Shown here: one piece after another, positions 48,897 through 60,839 of the stretch
How positions within the stretch are numbered: the stretch's first letter is position 1
How the letters are laid out: every line of letters begins with the position of its first letter
Assembly: GCF_905475395.1 (NCBI RefSeq)
Contig: NC_058339.1
Coordinates: 15,508,001-15,572,000 of the forward strand
DNA length: 64,000 nucleotides
Origin: Chrysoperla carnea
Lineage: Eukaryota; Arthropoda; Insecta; Neuroptera; Chrysopidae
Reading direction: 5' to 3'
Made by a program: the position numbers and the translations under genes
Notes under the pieces: generated by a model
The model's input: the letters and a program-made list of their open reading frames with translations, nothing else
Database searches by the model: none
Told to the model about the DNA's origin: nothing

Positions 48897-49859
48897 ATAA
48901 TTATAATTATACATTATTAGTGACCTGTCTGTGTTTCTAAACATAACAATAAAAATGTCATATCCGTTGTCATAGTCGTCATTTCGAGTAAGTCGTCCTT
49001 CGACACTTCAGATCCTAATACAACATAGTTTTAGATAAAAAGTTTTAAAAACTCATTATTGTAGTGTTTGTTGTTGGTTTTGTTGTTAACTTCATCATTG
49101 AGTTCAATACAACAATACATTGATGATGATAACACCATAACTTTATAATAAATAAAAATATTATAAAATAAAATACCACCTATACACATTACATCATCAT
49201 GTTTTATAGATAGATAGGTACTTGTACTTGTACCAGTACAAGTACAAGTACAAGTACTAGTATATAGTTGTACAAGTTTTCTTTACAACCAACATTTTCT
49301 ATGAAAAACTTCTAGTTTTATATAATTTTTATTATTTTGTAGTTTTTTAGTTTTCCTACATATTTTTTGTATATTTTTTATTTTTAAATATGACATCAAT
49401 CTACACTTAGGCGTCTAATAATATTGTCTACATTTATATTTAATGACATATTATTATCAGCACCCGGGTAGAAATTGTATCAGGACAAAAATGGGTTATC
49501 AGTTGTTGACAAGTCAATGTTTGTAGTAATTATAGTATATATCCATGGTAAAACCATACAAAATATAAGTAATTAATACCATACAGTATGTCAACAAGTC
49601 TGACAAGCCACATGCTATGACGTCTTTTAGTAAATAATTAAAAAGATATTAATTACTAAACTAATGGTTATAGTTCAAAAAGATACGGAAAAAAAAATTT
49701 GAATTGGGAAATTGCAATCAGCTCCCAACAAGAATGAAAAAGAAATTTTGCATTTAATTTTGCACTCTTCGTCTCCTTGCGTTGTAATTGCACATCTCTC
49801 AACTTTACTATTTCTAATCACTTTTTTTATGTAAAAGTTTTAGTTAAGCTTATGATAAA
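48897..49859. other. Interval with a palindromic microsatellite
   Basis: At 49216-49256, GTACTTGTACTTGTACC is followed at once by AGTACAAGTACAAGTACAAG, an inverted pair of (GTACAA)-type arrays that would fold on itself. No genes seen. Confidence 0.5.
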
Positions 49860-49935
49860 GATGAAGTGGGAATTCGAGCCAACGAACTTGGGAATGTATT
49901 CATACGTGCTAATTATTGCACTATTGATAAAAGAT
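49860..49935 (-). repeat. tRNA-like relic
   Basis: On the minus strand, ATAGTGCAATAATTAGCACG resembles an A-box/D-arm region and GGCTCGAATTCCCAC a B box, with CATTCCCAAGTTCG between them. Acceptor pairing is absent and no SINE body was recognised, so this is a relic or a SINE head. Confidence 0.35.
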
Positions 49936-50984
49936 AAGTAACCAGGTGGTCTTAATTGGAACTACTAAAAAAACGGTCCACGTCCTGTACAAGTTCGAAC
50001 TAATTTATAATTTGTATCACCAGAAATAAAAAATTTTTAACGATTTTTTCACATGTAAGACAAGGTTAAAAAATAATTACTTAAATTGCCTGTGCCAACA
50101 TCACTTGCATGTTTGTTTTTTAAACACAAATAGAACAAATTAATTAGACTGCAATTTTAGTTTAAATAAATCCAAAATAATTAAATACACGCTTTTTTTA
50201 ATATAACCTTGCCATTTCAGAAATTTTAATTAGGCAGTAAGTTTTAATTATTAGGACTATTTGAAAGGTATTAATTTAGTCGATTTCAAAATTTTGTGGT
50301 ATTACTCATCTGGTTAGTATTTTTTATCCTCTTCATAAATCTTGAATCTCCGATTCAATAGATTCAAAATTCGATTTCAATAGATTTGAAATTTGGGCAA
50401 ATATTCAAACTTTAAATTCCCTTATTGCCAAATTTAATCCCTTTACATTTATCAAACTTTAAAAACGTAGCAAAAGAATCATGAAAATGGCGTGATATTC
50501 GGCTGTTTTTGCGTTACAGTCTAAATGTTTTTTCATAACTACTAATCTTGTGACGCCAATGAATAGAAAATGTGCTTTAAATATAAACAAAAATTATCAA
50601 AATATCATACATTCTGTACATTTTATAACTGATGATACACAAAATAAAAGACACAAGAAAATTTTTGAAATTGTAAAGTTTTTACAGACTTTTCCATGTG
50701 TATACACATACAATTTTATTCAAGAAAAATAGAGCCACACATAGCCAAAAACAGTATCTAGTTTTATTGAAATAGTAGACTGTATGATGACCACAAAATG
50801 CCAGCCTTGTTGGGATGTGCTCTTTTTGCAAGTCTGGCCAATTAGTTTATATTTGAGTAAATCAAGCTTTTAAACTAGTCGACGCTTGAAAATGCAAAAA
50901 TTACATATACTTATCGTCATTACAGTCGGGGTGCCTCTAAGAGTAAAAAGTTTTCCAGAGAATATGTATATATTTGAAAAGTAT
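49936..50984. other. Interval without recognised gene
   Basis: AT-rich DNA. A 60-codon ORF at 50550-50732 has no family features. Confidence 0.3.
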
Positions 50985-51435
50985 ATCATCTGCTCGTAAT
51001 ACCCTTTCATTTGATATCGATGGCGGTATCAATAAATCAAAATTTTTTGTTAGTACATGACATTATGTCCTTTAGGGGGCACTTTATTCAATTTAATGTT
51101 ACATCACATTGCTTATAACCAGCAGACGATCAAGATGCTTTCAACGATACCTCATTTGTCAAATTATGGTAAGTAGTTTAGAAGCTAGAAGGGAATGGAC
51201 GAAAATACATAAACCTAACTATTTTCGAATTCGAATTTCTTCATTATTCTAATTACTTCTTCAAAGTATAACAAAGTATATATTTTTGAAAAGCAAAATT
51301 ACACCTTATCATTTTATACCCAAGACGGTATCGTTTTTAGTTCATGTTTTCTAGAAGGCGCCATAGCCAATAACCAGCGGACGATCAAGACGCTTTCAAC
51401 GCTTTTATACCTCAAACACATAACACGTCGGGGTA
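50985..51435 (+). repeat. Family-G repeat, two related copies
   Basis: AACCAGCAGACGATCAAGATGC near 51118 and AACCAGCGGACGATCAAGACGC near 51372 are followed by TTTCAACG and ATACCTCA in both. Upstream, GATGGCGGTATC... and CAAGACGGTATCG, and GGGGGCAC versus AGGCGCC, also correspond. The copies are about 255 bp apart and diverged. Confidence 0.55.
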
Positions 51436-52067
51436 AAAATAAAAGGAACTCAGTCATGCTTTTCTTCTGAAGGATATAAAGATAGGCTCAAATTTTATGA
51501 TTTCGTGTACATGAAGAAAATCAGACGAAGACTACGTTTTAGAGGAAAAAGAGGTGAAGAATGATGATGATGAAAACACTAACAGATATATTCACAGGAT
51601 ATATTATGATTATTATATACATTGAACACAAACACAGACACAGACACAAACACAAACTATGAAAATCAAGTTTACCTAAATCTGTCTTATTTCTTTTAAA
51701 AAGAAGAGAACACAGTTGCGAACTTTATGTTGTGCGTCACGCTTTGATGATTTCCTTCAAAGAAGAAACGAAACACAAGACATGTATAATATTTTCATCA
51801 TAGAACATATAATTTTTTTTTAATCTCATATAATTCTCCTTATTTTTTTTTGTATTATTTTTTCTTGCACATTTGTAAAAATTTTTACTTTGTAAAACAA
51901 TATTATTAGATATATAAACTTTATCTATATAATACGGAAGAATGAAAACAATTCCACAACATGTTTCTTTTTTCTTATCAAGGTGTTATGAACATGATGA
52001 TACAATTTTCTTAACTCGTTCTTCTTATAACATGGAAAAACAACATAACATCGCACCATCTCGTTTT
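51436..52067. other. Interval with (ACACAG)-type microsatellite
   Basis: CACAAACACAGACACAGACA lies at about 51627-51656. No genes were recognised. Confidence 0.35.
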
Positions 52068-52650
52068 TTATACCCTGTATACATGAAATGTGTATCAGGG
52101 TATGCTAGTTTTAGTCCCAATTTTGTATCGCAATTTTCGATATTTTTGAAAACCAAATAAATGGCGGCCATAATAGGCTTTTGTTCACTAAGAATAAATC
52201 GGTTGGATAAAAGTTTCTAATGATTAATCATGATATATGTAGATATCAAAACACAAAATTATTTTTGATAAAAAATAGGGATTATTATTATTTTTATAAA
52301 ATAATTTTAGTAAAATTAGGCATTCATTCACGTAACTGCAAATACCAATCAGAAAGAATTAAATACAGTAAATTTTAATAGAACGAAGCAGGTTACTTGA
52401 TTACAACTGCTTAAACTTACATAGACATAAATGATTGTATACCATTTAAATGTCGTGATTCAAAACGCCATGACACTCTGTATATTTTTCGAAGTTAATT
52501 TGTTTTTAAAAATGCAAAATACAATGCAAATATCTATTGGGTTGGTTTTTTAAACTCTTTTAATTTTAGAAAAATAATGCAAATACAGACATTCTAATCA
52601 GAGTATTTCAACAATTCACTCGGTTAATTATTTGTTTTCACTTGTTTTTA
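52068..52650 (+). repeat. Strongly decayed family A/D element
   Basis: The 5' end (TTTTTATACCCTGTATACAT, AGTTTTAGTCCCAATTTTGT) and the 3' D module (GTATTTCAACAATTCACTCG, TTGTTTTCACTTGTTTTTAT) are kept. The middle has diverged beyond recognition. Confidence 0.5.
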
Positions 52651-53007
52651 TCTAGATTCTAGTCTATACCTATTCGTATATGAAGTATATAGTAGTATAT
52701 AGTATAGTACCTATCGTATTGTATATTGTCTGCGAAAAATTATCTAATCATCTACATTGTGTAATCAAAAAAACATCCTTTAAATTTTATGAAATCAAGT
52801 TTTTGTTTATTATACAGAAACTAAACTCACTAATTCTAGAAAAACCTTGGTTTATCATTAGTAATACTAAACACGATACATTTGGTTAAATTTTCGTAGC
52901 TTTATCGTACTCAAGAAAATAGTGAGCTTTGCTAAAAGCTGGAAAGTAAAAGGAGCAAGGTCTACGCGTTTGTAGATTAAGCATTAAAAGCAAGTATTCG
53001 TACAATA

Positions 53008-53745
53008 TAGTAGGATTAAATACTTGATTTAATAAAATTGGATAAAATTTGGCTGTGATAGAGCAAAATTAAATTTTTTGGATTCTGGTGACGTCACAAA
53101 GTTAAAAAATTCGATTTATCCAATCTTATTGTAATTTTTTTTGAAACCCACTGATTTTGGATCCTTCTTTTCAGCTTTGATATCAGTTTTGCACTAGCTG
53201 TCACTAATGTGCTTAATTCCGGGATGATGACTCCACATTCTTGAAACCTATGAGAACTAGGTTATTTTTGATAACAAATTTGAAAAGTATCACCCAAATT
53301 TAGTAGGATTACATACTTGGTTTAACAAAATTGGATAAAATTTGGATGTGACAGAGCAAAATTAAATTTTTTGGATTCTGATGACGTCATAAAGCTAACA
53401 AATTCGGTTTTTTTTGTAGCACAATCAAAGTTAATCAGATTAAATTGGAATTTTTTTTGAAACCCATTAATTTTGGGTTATTCTTTTCAGCTGTGATGCC
53501 AGTTTTGCGCTAGCTGTCACTAATGTATTTAATTCCGGGACCAGGACTCCACATTCTTGAAACCCATTAGAGCTAGGTTAATTTTGATTACAAATTTGAA
53601 AAATATGGCACAATTTTAGTAGAATTACATACTTGGTTTAACAAAATTGGATAAAATTTAGATGTGATAGAGCAAAATTAAATTTTTTGGATTCTGATGA
53701 CGTCATAAAGTATAAAAATTCAATTTTTTTATAATACAATTACTT
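53008..53745 (+). repeat. Family-B tandem array, about 2.3 units
   Basis: CRE-like cores at about 53090 (GGTGACGTCACAAAG), 53386 and 53699. Landmarks TTAATTCCGGGA, AGTAGGATTACATACTTGG and TAAATTTTTTGGATTCTG recur. The unit is about 300-313 bp. Confidence 0.8.
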
Positions 53746-54480
53746 TATTTATCATCAACAAAATTTTGATTTTGGAGATTAATCAGTTCCTTGTGCAATT
53801 ATGGAAGTCATTCCTTGTGTTTAGTTCATATATAACAATAAAAATTTTGAATTACTCCTGTGCATCTTTATGAATGTAATACAATTTAATAAATGTAATA
53901 CCTTGTAAAAAATATTTAATATGAACGAAGAAAAGAGTTTTTAAAACAAAATTTATCTTTTATTTATTTTTATTATATATAGAGAAAAGTTAAAATTGAA
54001 AAATGTCTAGTTTCGTCTTTTTAGTAACTATGTTAGTGTATATAATGTAATAATATTTTTACGAAATTGTTTATATCCATGTATAAAAGACGTGAAGTAT
54101 TTTTTCACATTATAGTTTTATTTCATATGTTTTAAGGTAAGTTTAATATCTTTTTTGTTTTCATCAATTTTAAAAATATAACAGTATTATTTTTAAACAG
54201 TTTTCAATGACTTTAAAAACTATTTTTAAAGAATATTAAACATGGATATGGAAAATTATTGAAGAAAAACTTGGTAGTTTTCATACAATTCACAGTTTTT
54301 TGCTTGTGATTTTAATACTCACTCTTAGCTAAAATCTCGTGAAATGTGTTTCTTAGGTGTCAAATATTATTCGTAAATAATGAGCTATACTTGAGTTAAT
54401 TTACCATGGCAAAGTTTTTGAACTTTAAAGTGTGTTTTCGAGCCTAATAGTACAATTAAATTCATTCGAATTTAAATTTG
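53746..54480. other. Interval without recognised gene
   Basis: AT-rich DNA without coding or repeat structure that I can name. Confidence 0.3.
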
Positions 54481-54560
54481 TGTAATTTGTGTAATCAACA
54501 CTGTCCATACATGGTATTTCAACAATTAACTCAGTCAGTTGTTTGTTTTAACTTGTTTTT
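54481..54560 (+). repeat. Isolated family-D module
   Basis: GTAATCAACACTGTCCATAC, ATGGTATTTCAACAATTAAC and TCAGTCAGTTGTTTGTTT match the 3' module of the family-A elements at 25.1, 26.5 and 59.8 kb without the A part. Confidence 0.65.
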
Positions 54561-54656
54561 AAAGTTATTTTAAATCAAAATTAAAAGATCAATCAAACCA
54601 CTTAAATTAAACTGTTACTAAATAATGAATTATTAATTAAATGGAAAAGTTGACTT

Positions 54657-54756
54657 AAATAGGCAACTTGTGTTACGTATATGTGAGTGTTTGTCAAATA
54701 ATCCAAAAACAATTTATACATGTATAACATATTCGTAAAACAAGTTGCCTATTTAT
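54657..54756. repeat. Short perfect-looking hairpin
   Basis: AAATAGGCAACTTGTGTTACG is matched in inverse by CGTAAAACAAGTTGCCTATTT, 20 of 21 positions paired, with a spacer of about 57 bases. It could be a miniature element or a structured RNA precursor. No further context supports either. Confidence 0.6.
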
Positions 54757-55118
54757 TAATTTTAAGACGTTTAAGCCGGGCTAAAAACTGAATAAGACAT
54801 ATAAAATATATAATTATTAGTTTATTTGTAGCCATAGTAACAATTTGTATTGGCTCTCGACAAAATAACAATGTACGAAAAGTCCCTGGATATTTTATAG
54901 ATAAATATATCTTTTTGAAGCTTTCAATATTACATGATTATAATAATAATTTTAGACCTGTGTAATGTATAGGTATAACCTCTATTTCTATATTAATGAT
55001 TGTTATTTATTGTCCTCCATGTAATTGCATTTCCGGTATTCAAATGTACCGTCAGTATACGTTCGTATCTATAACTCTAATATAGTTTGACACGTATTAA
55101 ACATTACGTAGGTATATA

Positions 55119-55846
55119 CAGAGTGTTCCAAGCTATAGCAGGAGTTTTCATTGCAACTGACTTTATTGCAACAATTTTATTACGTAATGCGCCATACTCA
55201 GTGCAATAAAATGAAGATTTAAACTACCATCAAAACGGAAGGCCACATTTTTGAATATACATAGTTAATAGTATTAAATTCTATTAAGAGAGTAAGAAAA
55301 AAATTTTAAAACATACACCAAAATCACTTGAAAATATCTCTAAAACATACGAACGTAGGGAAAAATTTCTAATCACTTTTAACGTATTTGCAATAGAAGT
55401 CGAGATATTTTCAATCAACAAATATCTTTCAGGGGGGAATTCCTTTCATATTTAATGCGGCTGAACTATAAATTAGATTTGTTTATTGCAAATATCTCGG
55501 TTTCTATTGCGAATACGTCAAAAGTGATTAGAAATGATTTTATAGAAAATTTTGATATCTATATTTTTTATCCAAAACTATTTTCCATATCTTCGTATGT
55601 TTTCGAGATTTTCAAAAAAGTGTTTTTGGGTGTAGTTTTTAATGGTTTTCTTCCCCATTAATAGAATTCAATATTTTTTAACTATGTATACTTTAAATTT
55701 ATGTCAAAACGAATTGGTTCCCCAATACATAAAAAATCTTTTTTTTTCTGAACTTTCAAACTATTGTTTCTAGAAAAAGATCTTTTCCTGCCTATGAGTG
55801 TATTGAGAAATTGTCATTTTTTATTATCTCCTGCTGGACCACCCTG
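55119..55846. mobile_element. Mariner-like foldback MITE, 728 bp, TA-flanked
   Basis: Ends are CAGAGTGTTCCAAGCTATAG and, inverted, CAGGGTGGTCCAGCAGGAG, both flanked by TA. Inside lie long imperfect arms: 55245-55435 pairs inversely with 55480-55695 (for example AAAATATCTCTAAAACATACG with its inverse CGTATGTTTTCGAGATTTTC, and TCGAGATATTT with AAATATCTCGG). Almost the whole element can fold. The 68-codon ORF inside is arm-derived. Confidence 0.7.
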
Positions 55847-56349
55847 TATATACGTTTAATTGTAGATATTTATTTATTTATAACTGGTTTATACAGGAGT
55901 ATGGTATTATTAATAAATGTATTTTAATGTTTGCATGCAATTACAATTATTAAATATTAAATGAAATAAATTTGCAGATTATGGTTTAATATCCAATTTT
56001 GTTGTTGTTTGTTTAGTTTGTATTTACTTTAAGAAAAAAAATTCCATTAATTTATGATACCACAGAACCGAACCATTAAAGGTTACATATACGACATATA
56101 AGTATATATATTTTTTAGGGAATATTTACATTTTAAATTTATTTATAATAATTTATGAAGGAAAAGCTGTGCCGAATTAAAAGAGTAGACTCCTGCCTAG
56201 AACAGCTACTTAGGGGCGGTGTACACTTCTTTTAAAATTGGGTATATAGATATATATCTAACATAACAGGATGTTTTAAAAAGCTCTTTACCAAATTTCG
56301 ATCTGAGATTTAATTTTCGTCATATTGTTATTAATCTTTTAAGCGTGCA

Positions 56350-56425
56350 CTTGTTTATACGGAGGGTACTACCAAAAACTTGTGAAAACAAGCAATTGAC
56401 TGCTTAATAGTTGAAATACCCTAAA
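56350..56425 (-). repeat. Family-D fragment, inverted
   Basis: AACTTGTGAAAACAAGCAAT, TGACTGCTTAATAGTTGAAA and TACC are the reverse complement of the D module. Confidence 0.5.
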
Positions 56426-58430
56426 TAGAAAGTTTAAAAAACCAACACAATTATAACGACCTTAACGAGCCGCTATTTGTTCTGGTTTGCGAAAATTTTG
56501 GATTGTGCCTGCTTGTGTGCTTGACTAGCACATCGTACCTCGTTAAAGAAAGAAGATATTTCAATTTTTTTAAAGGTAATTTAATGAAAAGTATTCTTAG
56601 CTTTGTTTCAAGAAAATCGATTCAGTTTTGGAGAGAGCTACAATACAAAAACCGCATTTGTCGGGGGTTTTTGAAATTTTGTAAATTTCACTTGTTATAG
56701 TTGTTTCTGTCGAATAGACTTGAAAATATACGACATATTACTTTCTAACAAAATTAAAAACGTATAAATATATTGCGGTCCAACAATTAGTCAAAACAAT
56801 TCGCTAAATAATTGACTCAATTACTCAACGACCTACTTAAATAAACTCAAAAGGCAACACGCGAATAAACAAAAACATACAATTATTATGTTATGTAAAA
56901 AATTTATAAAAAAAAGTAACTAGCATTGACCCTGAATAATTGATATGAGCTGTAGATACGGAAACAATAATTTAATAACATATTTGATCTGAAAACAACA
57001 AAACATTTCCTCGACCAAGTAGAAAATGTACCAACTTAACTCAAATTTTTTCCAAGAAAGTTGTTTTCGTTTAAGGATGACAAAATTACATATCTATTGT
57101 TTCAAAAAACTTTTATTGAATTGACTTAAAGGTCAAATAATAATTTCAATCAGTTAGAAATTCTTTAGCATGTTATTATGAATGATTTAATTCATAATTA
57201 TAATAATATACAATTCATACTAATTACATATTGTTTTCTTGAGCTTTATACTACAAGTCATACATTGCAAACTTTGTAGAATTAACCTCAACCAATAAAG
57301 CGAGCATTGATACCAAATATATTTTAATTATAAATAAACAAATTTAAATTAGTACATATTGTATACTACAAGTGCGAATATATTGTCAATTGCGTAGGAG
57401 AGAATGCAGTAAGACTTGATAAAATATCAATGTAGGTATATATCAAAATATCGATATTATTATTTATAAATATCGATATTTATTATTAACATTTTTTTTT
57501 TTAGCTCTATATTTATATTTTTAAAGAATGCTTACTTATAAACTGAAAGTCCGAAACTATATTTTATCGTTGAAACAATGATTATACATAGCTGTTTACT
57601 TAAAGCTCTAACCGGCAGAAAAAGTCGAGGACAAAACCATTGAAAGGTAGAAATTTAAATTATTTTTAAAGATTTCTAAAGGAAAAACAGTATAATAGAT
57701 TTTCTTACAAAATCAAATAGAAAGAATATTTAATGCAGAACTACTTGTAGAGTGATGTTTCTTCTATATAATATCTACTAAATTTTTCTTTCCTCTCATG
57801 AATACTATGTTCCTATTCATATTTTAAGTATTAAAATTGGTATCCAATTTCTGTTCACAGTAAATGTAAAATGTAACATACTATGTATAATTAATTTTTA
57901 TAAATATATTTTTCTTTTGCACAGTAAAAAGATAAAAGATAATTTCTGTTCATAAAAATAAATATTCTACACTAATCAAAAAAACGAAAATCAATCACAG
58001 CAGTTTTTTATCATAGAATAAATGACTGACTCATGAATGCAATACATTACATAATAAGTCATCAGGAATACTTATTTGACGCATTTATTTGCTTGGTTTT
58101 TCCACTCATTTGTATCAATTTTTCAGATAAACTATCAAAAATATTAACGTCAATGTATAATGAGATTAATTTCCTTGAAAATATAAATATTAAAAAACAT
58201 TAAGGAACATAAATGTGTTCAAAAATTATTCTCAAAATTTTTCAATTCATCATTCTCTATTTTAAAATAAGCGATTGTATTTATTGATCAAGACTAATAT
58301 TGATAAAAGCCTATTGATTTGTTTTAAAAATGAACATTCCGGCAAGTTAAAAAGTAAAGTCAATCATTACATTATTCAACACAATTTATTGAAAAAATTC
58401 GGATATAAAATTTAGACTATCCGAAAATTT
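56426..58430. other. Interval without recognised gene
   Basis: At 56565-56640 a family-F-like stretch (AAAGGTAATTTAATGAAAAG, TTTGTTTCAAG) is visible. At 57449 and 57471 the word TATCGATA occurs twice, 22 bp apart. The remainder is featureless AT-rich DNA. Confidence 0.3.
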
Positions 58431-58497
58431 TGCCGCTTTTAAAATTGTGCCGCCCTAGACACTTGCCTCACGTGCCTAAGCCTAAATCAAGCACTGT
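58430..58497 (-). mobile_element. Possible hAT-like element terminus
   Basis: Read on the minus strand, CAGTGCTTGATTTAGGCTTA, GGCACGTGAGGCAAGTG and CTAGGGCGGCA resemble CAG...GATTTAGG.GGCA..GGGC-type termini of hAT-like elements. It also recalls CAGGGCCAGATTTAGAACG at 21464. The other end was not found. Confidence 0.35.
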
Positions 58498-59294
58498 TTA
58501 TAATACGGAAGCTAAACCAACATCAAGAAGATAGTTTCAAATATCTTGAAATTTCAATCTAAAAAACCTTAGATTCGTTGACAATTTGGATCGATTAGTT
58601 AAGAACTATCCACAAACATTTTTGATAGGTTTGACTTATATGTAATATAATTGAACCCTTTCCCCGATTTGTAAAACTATGTTTACATGTTTACATAATT
58701 GTAGATATCATGACATTTACTCGTTAATTTCTAAATTATTCTCACCAATTAAAAATTCCCTAATTAACAATGTAATTATTTCCTTTTATTTTTACAAAAT
58801 AATGTATTTATGTATGAATTAAATGCATTTCAATCATCATACAAATATTAATATACCTTTCATTAACCATCAACAAACCATATAATGCCTGTTCCACATA
58901 TGCAAATTTGTAACAAAATTGCATCATTGCACCAAGATATAATGTGTATACTCCCCGCCCTAGTACCAAGTACCTCGGAAGTCATTTTTGTTTTGATATT
59001 CGAGTTTAGCGGTCCAAAACTCCCATATAACAAAATTAGACTCATTTCTATCAATATTTAGCGAGTTGCAAATTGTCTCTTCAAGATATGTACTTCTAAA
59101 ATGCACTTTTCTTAGGTAAAGTTGCAGTTTTTCATTTCTCCCTCATTACTTTCATTCACGTAAACAAGTTTGTAATTTATATACACCCTCAAGTAACGAA
59201 TATAAAAAACTGCATCCCGATCCTTCTTACTGGTAACGAAATCGACAGTTCATTGCTATATTTTTTTCGACTAAAAAGTGAATTTGAAGTTTTT
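58498..59294. other. Interval without recognised gene
   Basis: AT-rich DNA. Nothing coding. Confidence 0.3.
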
Positions 59295-59850
59295 ATACCA
59301 TGTATATATGAAATATACATATTATATTAAGTTTAGTCCCAAGTTTGTAACGCTCAATAATATTGATGCTTTGAACAAAATTTTGGTGTAAGTGTTCATA
59401 AAATCACTTAATTAGTCCATTTCCGGTTGTCTGTCTGTCTGTCGTCTGTCTGTCCACCTGTCATTACGATTACTCAAAAACGAAAAGAGATCTCAAGCTG
59501 AAATTTTTATAGCGTGCTTAGAACGTAAAAAGGGAGGTCAAGTTCGTAAATGAGCCTCATAGGTCAATTGGATGTTGTGAGCCGTAAGAGATAGAACAAA
59601 TGTTTAAATGTAAAAAATGTTCCTTATCAAAAAATAAACAACTTTCGTTAGAAACATTTTTTGTAAAAATCACTGTTTACCCGTGAGAGCGCAAAGTGTA
59701 AAGTATGTTTTATATGGGTTATATGTGTTACAATTATATATGTGTTACATGTATGTATGTGTATTGTGACAGAGTAATCAACACTGTCTATTCATGGTAT
59801 TTCAACAATTAACTCAGTCAATTCTTTGTTTTCACTTGTTTTTTTTATTA
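59295..59850 (+). repeat. Family A plus D, near-complete copy
   Basis: Starts TTTTTATACCATGTATATAT and continues through CCCAAGTTTGTAACGCTC, GTGTAAGTGTTCATAAAATC, CTGTCTGTCTGTCGTC, GTTCGTAAATGAGCCTCATA, TCACTGTTTACCCGTGAGAG and the D module, ending TTTTCACTTGTTTTTTTTAT. It gives the best view of the whole ~550-bp element. Confidence 0.8.
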
Positions 59851-60353
59851 CTTATATTACTTCATTCGAACATTTGCATTTGTACACACACTGCAGACAA
59901 GTATTGCGAATAACAAATATTTATTGTTAAATAACCTAAAAACAATAATCTATCAATTAATTACAAATAAATAATTAATTGACATTAAATAAGTAAATGA
60001 TTCAAATAAACGGCATTGAAATGATGATGCCAGTAGGTCAAAGATTTCATTATTATTCATATTAAAACGTGTGGACTAGACATCATAATTTAGTATACTT
60101 TTTTTGTACTTAACCAACACGATTGTATTGGTTTTGTTGGCTAACTCAACGCTATTCTCTTCTACTCTACTCCGTGTGTAGTGTAGTTGGTTTTTTTATT
60201 TTTTATTTTAAACATATAGTGTGTCCCCGGATAGAAATAACTATACTTGTAAATTATCTTATTTTTCATTTTAAGAAAAAAAGTCATTCTTTATAAAAAA
60301 TTTTGCTTATTCTTAAAAGTATGCAGGCATATTTAAAACTTCTAAATAATGTA

Positions 60354-60833
60354 CAGGGTAGCCAAAAAATTGAAATCACTATTTTTCTTTTTGATAAACT
60401 ACCCTTCCTTTTTATAAGTTGATAAAATGTTATTCAGAAAAGTTGCTCGCAATTAACAATTATGACTCTATACAAAATATCAAGAAGATCCGTGTACTTT
60501 AATTATAGCATCATTTTTTATTTGAACAAAAGTTGTAATTACAAAAAAAACGTAACAAAGAAAATACATAATAATAAATCAATTAACATGTACTATCCGA
60601 GAGTGTATTTTTTTGTGGACTAGGTTAGAAAATTAAAAAGAAAATTGATTTTCTCGGATAAACATTCATTAAGAATGGAATTGTCAAAGTTGGAAAGATC
60701 TTCTTGAAATTTTGTATAGAGTCATAATTGTTAATTTCGAGTAACTTATTTTAGTAATATTTTATCAATTTATAAAAAGGAAGTGTAGTTTACCCAAAAA
60801 AAAAATAGCGATACCAAATTTTTGGCTACCCTG
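60354..60833. mobile_element. Inner mariner-like MITE, 480 bp, TA-flanked
   Basis: CAGGGTAGCCAAAAAATTG at the left and, inverted, CAGGGTAGCCAAAAATTTGG at the right. Arms are about 137 bp and include CTTCCTTTTTATAA, GAGTCATAATTGTTAA (inverted AACAATTATGACTC) and TTTTGTATAGAG. The flanks TA (60352-60353) and TA (60834-60835) fit a TA target duplication. Confidence 0.8.
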
Positions 60834-60839
60834 TATGGG

